Below, in pieces: positions 60,643 to 64,000 of a DNA stretch of 64,000 bases. Source of the stretch: Butyrivibrio sp. INlla21. Its GTDB lineage: Bacteria; Bacillota; Clostridia; Lachnospirales; Lachnospiraceae. The notes under the pieces were generated by a model. It did no database searches. It was not told where the DNA came from and saw only the letters and a list, made by a program, of their open reading frames with translations. The stretch lies in assembly GCF_900116875.1 (NCBI RefSeq), contig NZ_FPCC01000002.1, positions 1 through 64,000 on the forward strand. The letters are read 5' to 3'. The stretch's first letter is position 1. Every line of letters starts with the position of its first letter. The position numbers were made by a program, and so were the translations under genes.

Positions 60643-61458
60643 ATGAATAAAACCGTGTATGCAAGTATTGTTAAAGATATTTTAGAGCAGGATGGTTATG
60701 AAGTAATATTGACACCTGACACTAAAAATAACTCTGCATGTATCTCTCTTACTATAAAGAATGATACCAACGTATCTCCGGTATTTAACGTTGGCGATAA
60801 TGAAGAAATCGAACCGGAAGAGTTTGCGGAATTCATCAAGAAACACGCAACCGATAGTCTAGATGCAGATATCATTCGAGACGTTGTATGTAATAAAGAT
60901 GAATTCTTGAAACGAAGTATTTATGTTTTGGTTAATCGAGAGCTTAATTCAAAGAGGCGAAGTATTGTAAGGGTTCCTGTATGCAACACATTAGAGAAGC
61001 ATTTTAAACTTGATGTGTCGGACATAATAAAAAACGCATGTATCTCTCTTAATGAAATACATCTAAAACAATTGGGAATTGGGGTAGACGAATTAAATTC
61101 CGTGGCAAGCAATAATATGAAAAAGACAATGCCTGCAGTGATAAAGAATATTGGTGAGTTTATTCCCATGCTAGAACATGAGTCGGATTTATTTGTTCTT
61201 ACTAACAGCGATAGTATCTACGGAGCAGGAGCTGTTTTGTATGAAGGAATCCAAGAGAAAATAGAACGTAAAGTGGGTAAGGACTTCTTGCTGTTACCAT
61301 CATCAATTCATGAGTGGATAATAGTACCTCACGAGTATGGAGATATTGAAGTTATGACTAATATCATTCAAGAAATAAATAACACAACGATAAAGCCTGA
61401 AGAGTTATTGTCGGATAGACCTTATATTCTGAATGACAACAAATTAGTCGAGGCTTAA
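60643..61458 (+). CDS. DUF5688 family protein
   Basis: A soluble protein of 271 residues with AAAGGAG before the ATG. It shows the family's layout: a strand-rich start, FIKKHATDSLDADIIRDVVC, RSIYVLVNREL, VRVPVCNTLEKHFKLDVSDI and the end LLLPSSIHEWIIVPHEYGD. DUF5688 is common in Lachnospiraceae, often in several copies on mobile elements; its function is unknown. This is the largest gene of the accessory block. AGTATCTACGG occurs inside it at 61213. Confidence 0.7.
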   Translation: MNKTVYASIVKDILEQDGYEVILTPDTKNNSACISLTIKNDTNVSPVFNVGDNEEIEPEEFAEFIKKHATDSLDADIIRDVVCNKDEFLKRSIYVLVNRELNSKRRSIVRVPVCNTLEKHFKLDVSDIIKNACISLNEIHLKQLGIGVDELNSVASNNMKKTMPAVIKNIGEFIPMLEHESDLFVLTNSDSIYGAGAVLYEGIQEKIERKVGKDFLLLPSSIHEWIIVPHEYGDIEVMTNIIQEINNTTIKPEELLSDRPYILNDNKLVEA

Positions 61459-61546
61459 TATTTCAGGAGCTCATGGTTTCACAGCCTTGAGCTCTTTTTG
61501 TATGTAATTCGCAAAAAATACATACACGATAATGAGAGGAGTAGAA

Positions 61547-61585
61547 ATGCTTCTCTTATATTTTTTGAAACTAATGGATAAATGA
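61547..61585 (+). CDS. 12-residue micro-ORF after an element copy
   Basis: MLLLYFLKLMDK, with GAGAGGAG upstream of ATG 61547 and the element copy at 61508. Hydrophobic start. It may be a leader peptide or noise; only the RBS and element support it. Confidence 0.25.
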   Translation: MLLLYFLKLMDK

Positions 61586-61597
61586 AAGGAGAACACA

Positions 61598-61684
61598 GAC
61601 AATCCTAAAGAAAAGCAACGCTATAACCAGGATATCTGTGCAATCAGGAAGGAATTGAAAAAGATTAGTAAGTGTAAATATTAA
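61598..61684 (+). pseudogene. Small reading frame without a start codon
   Basis: The frame reads NPKEKQRYNQDICAIRKELK then KISKCKY. AAAGGAG (61585-61591) sits at the right distance, but no ATG, GTG or TTG is present where the start should be (GAC AAT). It looks like a small gene that has lost its start codon. Confidence 0.35.
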
Positions 61685-61699
61685 GGGAGGTTATACCGT

Positions 61700-62155
61700 A
61701 TGGGATTAGAAGAAAAGATAAGAAATAATACAACCATAACAGATCGCCTCAAAAAGCTTAAATCATTCCACAATGGCAGTTATGGGGCAGATATTGACGA
61801 GGCTATAAAAGCCATTGAAGTGTTAGAGGAAATAATAGGAATAGAAAAGCACTGGGCGGCTTATGGAAATTCCGTAGAATCAATGATTGCTATAAGCGAA
61901 ATGCTAACAGATAAACAAGATACAGAAGGTGAGCGACTTATAGATTTCGATGCTAAAGATGTTGATTTTAAATCAATAAGTGTTGAGAATAAGGTGTTCT
62001 TAGAATTGTTGACCAAACGATGTAACGAATTAGTTGCTTCTGGTGAACTACCAATAGAATATATGGAAGATTGGTTTAAGAAAGAGCTTGGGTTGCCGTG
62101 TTCACGTTCAGAGATTTTTAATGAGATAAGGAGGAAACTAGATGAAAATAATTAA
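61700..62155 (+). CDS. Helical protein of unknown function
   Basis: 151 residues, GGGAGG before the ATG. Mostly helical: LEEKIRNNTTITDRLKKLKS, AIKVLEEII-like segments, and an acidic end with YMEDWFKKELGLPCSRSE. It resembles small phage accessory proteins in composition, but no family is recognised. It overlaps the next gene by 14 bases. Confidence 0.6.
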   Translation: MGLEEKIRNNTTITDRLKKLKSFHNGSYGADIDEAIKAIEVLEEIIGIEKHWAAYGNSVESMIAISEMLTDKQDTEGERLIDFDAKDVDFKSISVENKVFLELLTKRCNELVASGELPIEYMEDWFKKELGLPCSRSEIFNEIRRKLDENN

Positions 62156-62429
62156 ATTACATGATGCTTTTACAGGAAGATTTATATACATTAACCCAGA
62201 CCACATAGATGATTTTTATACTAAGGTTAGTGATGACTCTTCTAGTTTAGTTGGTCGATATACTGTTATAGCCACTACCTATCCTAAATCTTTTACGGTA
62301 TTAGAAACACCAAATGACATAATCAAACTGATAAAAGGAGAGGAAGACCCTGCCGAGCTTGATAAGTTACATAGCCAGGTCTGTGAACTTCTTAATGATA
62401 GGAGGAGAGATGAGCAAACCAACAATTAA
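62142..62429 (+). CDS. FlbD-like small protein
   Basis: 95 residues, AAGGAGG nine bases before the ATG. MKIIKLHDAFTGRFIYINPD followed by strands and FTVLETPNDIIKLIKG has the layout of FlbD-type beta folds (a ligand strand with 'NP..I', then a V-x-E-T..DII end). Such small proteins also occur in phages. No flagellar genes are nearby, so a flagellar role is not implied. Overlaps its neighbours on both sides. Confidence 0.5.
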   Translation: MKIIKLHDAFTGRFIYINPDHIDDFYTKVSDDSSSLVGRYTVIATTYPKSFTVLETPNDIIKLIKGEEDPAELDKLHSQVCELLNDRRRDEQTNN

Positions 62430-62655
62430 CGATATGCGGTTATTCATCTTAGAAAAATATCCGGGCATGAGATGGCGCGAAAGGGTATTTAAGATGAAAC
62501 CTCAGCAAGTAGCGGCAGTATATAGAAATATAAAGAACAAGGAAGCACTGGAGAATAAGGTTAAAGACTCCGGTGCTATTTTTATGCCTCAAACTGATGA
62601 ATACCACCAAATTGATATGTTTGAATATTTACTTTCAATGAAAGGAGAGTCATGA
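62410..62655 (+). CDS. Small phage-like protein
   Basis: 81 residues from ATG 62410 with GGAGGAG immediately upstream, inside the end of the previous gene. Reads TINDMRLFILEKYPGMRWRE then VFKMKPQQVAAVYRNIKNK, the small helical layout of phage-encoded accessory proteins. Basic. Its stop overlaps the next micro-ORF start (ATGA). Confidence 0.6.
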   Translation: MSKPTINDMRLFILEKYPGMRWRERVFKMKPQQVAAVYRNIKNKEALENKVKDSGAIFMPQTDEYHQIDMFEYLLSMKGES

Positions 62656-62729
62656 ACGAATTAGAGTTTGAAGCGATGATAAAAATACGATCAACTCTTG
62701 CGACTGGAGGCAAGACGCTGCAGGAATGA
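62652..62729 (+). CDS. 25-residue micro-ORF in an overlapping chain
   Basis: MNELEFEAMIKIRSTLATGG then KTLQE, starting four bases inside the previous gene's end with AAAGGAG upstream, and ending four bases inside the next (ATGA). The strict chaining supports translation. Confidence 0.4.
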   Translation: MNELEFEAMIKIRSTLATGGKTLQE

Positions 62730-62833
62730 TATTATGCAGGGCTCAGTGTCTTCCATGTAAGAGATGTATCGACATTGGAAGATGTGATGAAATTAAAGAC
62801 TTGATTAAGAAATTAGAAAAGGAGAATAAGTAA
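62726..62833 (+). CDS. Cys-rich 35-residue microprotein
   Basis: MILCRAQCLPCKRCIDIGRC followed by a charged helix DEIKDLIKKLEKENK. Five Cys, four spaced as CxxC-like pairs, suggest a small zinc finger with a helical tail. It overlaps the previous gene (ATGA) and ends directly at the next ATG (TAAATG). Confidence 0.45.
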   Translation: MILCRAQCLPCKRCIDIGRCDEIKDLIKKLEKENK

Positions 62834-62968
62834 ATGTTTAGTGCGCAGACAGCTTTTTGGACAGTATTTATAGCATTTATTGCTAATAGCATACTTACGC
62901 TGCACAACTGTAAGGAAATTGAGAAGCTTAAAGATCAGCTAAATAAGGAGAAGAAAGATGGCGAGTAA
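62834..62968 (+). CDS. 44-residue membrane microprotein
   Basis: One span (AFWTVFIAFIANSILTL) followed by a charged helix CKEIEKLKDQLNKEKKDGE. Its start abuts the previous stop, with GGAGAATAAG upstream. The span-plus-coil layout resembles phage holin-associated or small envelope proteins, without a family match. Confidence 0.5.
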   Translation: MFSAQTAFWTVFIAFIANSILTLHNCKEIEKLKDQLNKEKKDGE

Positions 62969-63086
62969 ATGTGATATGTGTAAGAACTATGTGATGATAT
63001 TTTCCCCTATACTTAAGAAAAAGATCATGACATGTAAACTTACAAAAAGAAACGTAGGATGCAAAGGAAATTATAAGGAGAGGTGA
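62958..63086 (+). CDS. Cys-rich 42-residue microprotein
   Basis: MASKCDMCKNYVMIFSPILK, then ITCK-like MTCKLTKRN and VGCKGNYKER. Four Cys in a C-x2-C...C...C pattern indicate a zinc knuckle. AAGGAG lies in the previous gene's end, which it overlaps by 11 bases. Confidence 0.5.
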   Translation: MASKCDMCKNYVMIFSPILKKKIMTCKLTKRNVGCKGNYKER

Positions 63087-63092
63087 TTAATA

Positions 63093-63389
63093 ATGGTTGA
63101 TAAAGAGGTGTTAAAACGTGCATTTCCTCCAATCGATTGTGATTTAGAGGTGCCAGATTCAATTGAGTTTTATATTACAGATATAAAAAAGAAGATGACG
63201 ATTTTTCAGGAGTATGAAGACGAATTTATATTTGAAAAGCTTGTAAAGTACTGTAATGACGAACTTTATACTCCAGAAGAGGAAATACGAATCCCTAAGC
63301 AATTACTTATCCGAGCTCTTACTTGTTTTAAAGCTGAACATAAAGAAGAATGGAATGTGCTAATGGGTATTAAGGAGGATAAAGAATGA
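63093..63389 (+). CDS. Small acidic protein of unknown function
   Basis: 98 residues, GGAGAGG upstream. Reads FPPIDCDLEVPDSIEFYITD, KLVKYCNDELYTPEEE, then helical FKAEHKEEWNVLMGIKEDKE. Overlaps the next gene by four bases. No family is recognised. Confidence 0.55.
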   Translation: MVDKEVLKRAFPPIDCDLEVPDSIEFYITDIKKKMTIFQEYEDEFIFEKLVKYCNDELYTPEEEIRIPKQLLIRALTCFKAEHKEEWNVLMGIKEDKE

Positions 63390-63541
63390 TTGACTTTGAG
63401 AAAATAGTTAAGTTTGGGGACTATTGTGAGACATGTAAACATAAGGCACTTCCTGAGGAGTTTGATCCTTGTTGGGAGTGCCTTTCACAATCTGTAAACA
63501 CCTATGGAAAGCCTGTAAAGTACGAGGAGGATACTAAATGA
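63386..63541 (+). CDS. Small phage zinc-finger protein
   Basis: 51 residues with AAGGAGG upstream. Contains DYCETCKHKALPEEFDPCWE then CLSQSVN and GKPVKYEED. The C-x2-C...C-x2-C pattern with a following 'KPVKYEE' is a small zinc-binding protein type I know from Firmicutes phages and mobile elements. Overlaps the next start (ATGA). Confidence 0.6.
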   Translation: MIDFEKIVKFGDYCETCKHKALPEEFDPCWECLSQSVNTYGKPVKYEEDTK

Positions 63542-63726
63542 TTTGTCCGTTTAGAGTAGATATTGAATTTAAATTTGCTGAAATGGGTAATCATCCTCCG
63601 GTATGTGTATCACAAAAGGAGACATTCCCACCGTGTATGGAAAGTGAATGCCCGTTTTATGATGAGGACTATACATCATATGTTGGTAGTAGCTGCTGCA
63701 CGAGAATAGGCAGTAGAGATGAATAA
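63538..63726 (+). CDS. Cys-rich small protein
   Basis: 62 residues; ATG overlaps the previous stop, GAGGAGG upstream. Seven Cys: MICPFRVDIEF, PPVCVSQKETFPPCMESEC PFYD and SSCCTRIG. The CPF ... C ... C ... CPFYD arrangement suggests metal binding, and such proteins accompany the preceding zinc-finger type in phage clusters. Confidence 0.55.
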   Translation: MICPFRVDIEFKFAEMGNHPPVCVSQKETFPPCMESECPFYDEDYTSYVGSSCCTRIGSRDE

Positions 63727-63761
63727 TTGCAAATATTGAAAACGAAAAGGAGACAAAAATT

Positions 63762-64000
63762 ATGAGTAAAGTAACAGGACCTGCAATCACAATGGATAAG
63801 AAGGTAAAAGGAGCAACTACAGGAGTTTATATTGATAAGTCTAAGCTTGCTAAGCTGTGCAAAAAGTTTAAGACTCAGCAGGAATTTGCACAGACAATCG
63901 GTAGATCTAATACTTGGTTTTTCAACTGTATGCAGAGAGGCACAATGGCTAAGGTGGATGCTCTTGCACTTAAAGCACTTTATAAGGTAGACCTTATTAT
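63762..64000 (+). CDS. HTH-like phage regulator, 3' end outside window
   Basis: At least 79 residues with AAAAGGAG before the ATG; the frame is open at the window edge. After an N-terminal arm, LAKLCKKFKTQQEFAQTIGR then SNTWFFNCMQRGTMAKVDAL has the Cro/CI-type helix-turn-helix spacing, with KALYKVDLI following. Likely a DNA-binding regulator of the mobile element. Confidence 0.6.
   Translation, partial: MSKVTGPAITMDKKVKGATTGVYIDKSKLAKLCKKFKTQQEFAQTIGRSNTWFFNCMQRGTMAKVDALALKALYKVDLI

Larger units (their letters stand above)
57609..61520 (+). repeat. Recurring intergenic element TTCGCA-N5-TACA-(N)-TTATAG
   Basis: Nine intergenic regions contain TTCGCA, at 57609, 58009, 58301, 58761, 59091, 59687, 59840, 60038 and 61508. 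In all but the copy at 59091 TACA follows exactly five bases later. In seven copies TTATAG starts 16 bases (57609, 58301, 58761, 59687, 60038) or 13 bases (58009, 59840) after TTCGCA, right before the RBS. Each follows the T tract of a hairpin and precedes a small gene. The CTC...GAG, TTCT...AGAA and CTCTA...TAGAG letters around TTATAG can pair and vary together. This could be a promoter class for an element-encoded factor or an RNA control element. Confidence 0.75.

Noticed and set aside
1-64000. tRNA, rRNA, tmRNA, RNase P RNA or transposase genes
   Set aside because: No cloverleaf-type or conserved RNA cores and no DDE or recombinase motifs were recognised by eye; a covariance-model scan would be needed to exclude them firmly.

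Overview
The window looks like a chromosome segment of an anaerobic Clostridia bacterium, most likely Lachnospiraceae. The grounds are: a SCIFF six-cysteine peptide next to its radical SAM maturase and a fused SecDF; a MurE with the meso-DAP motif DNPR; strong AGGAGG ribosome binding sites; TTGACA/TATAAT promoters; moderate GC; and a paired Gx transporter/NusG-II operon. No rRNA, tRNA, CRISPR array or transposase was found.

1-7.3 kb is an accessory polymorphic-toxin locus. It opens inside a toxin gene whose C-terminal nuclease-like domain is followed by three different immunity-type genes. Displaced or broken toxin tails follow, each with its own immunity gene: an orphan tail at 2.5 kb, a 3' scrap at 4.3 kb before a PoNe-immunity-like gene, and a module at 5.7 kb that repeats the first ~150 bases of the window but has an in-frame stop. 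Between them lies a collapsed phage replication module (DUF2800 tail, DUF2815 head and PolA tail joined).

7.3-24 kb is core and semi-core. It holds the Gx transporter/NusG-II operon, a large coiled-coil surface protein, and a metal-homeostasis pair of COG0523 (CobW-like) GTPases, the first with a long His/Asp/Cys repeat and a palindromic operator. Then come a CmpB-like membrane protein, rpsT, lepA, hemW, yfbR, a degenerate HD-GYP protein, pilT, a hairpin-rich spacer, and yifB/comM with dprA.

24-35 kb is a sugar-uptake locus (binding protein, two permeases, LacI-type regulator, family 35 beta-galactosidase) followed by two membrane GGDEF/EAL-type proteins; only the second keeps EAL catalytic motifs. 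35-56.4 kb is housekeeping: hisS, a CBS/CorC membrane protein, the SCIFF peptide and maturase, secDF, recJ, murE, priA, def, fmt, a zinc protease, a phosphopantetheinyl transferase, a phosphatase, rsmB and rlmN. Inside this block sit two tandem HTH regulators of RRNPP type next to a 46-residue exported peptide gene with an inverted repeat beside its promoter, a candidate peptide-signalling unit.

56.4-64 kb is a second accessory region, phage- or plasmid-like, which runs off the right edge. It is a dense array of very small genes, many coding for single-span membrane or Cys-rich proteins. Several cassettes have the same layout: terminator, then TTCGCA-N5-TACA, then TTATAG, then RBS and gene. 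This recurring intergenic element is the strongest candidate here for something undescribed.
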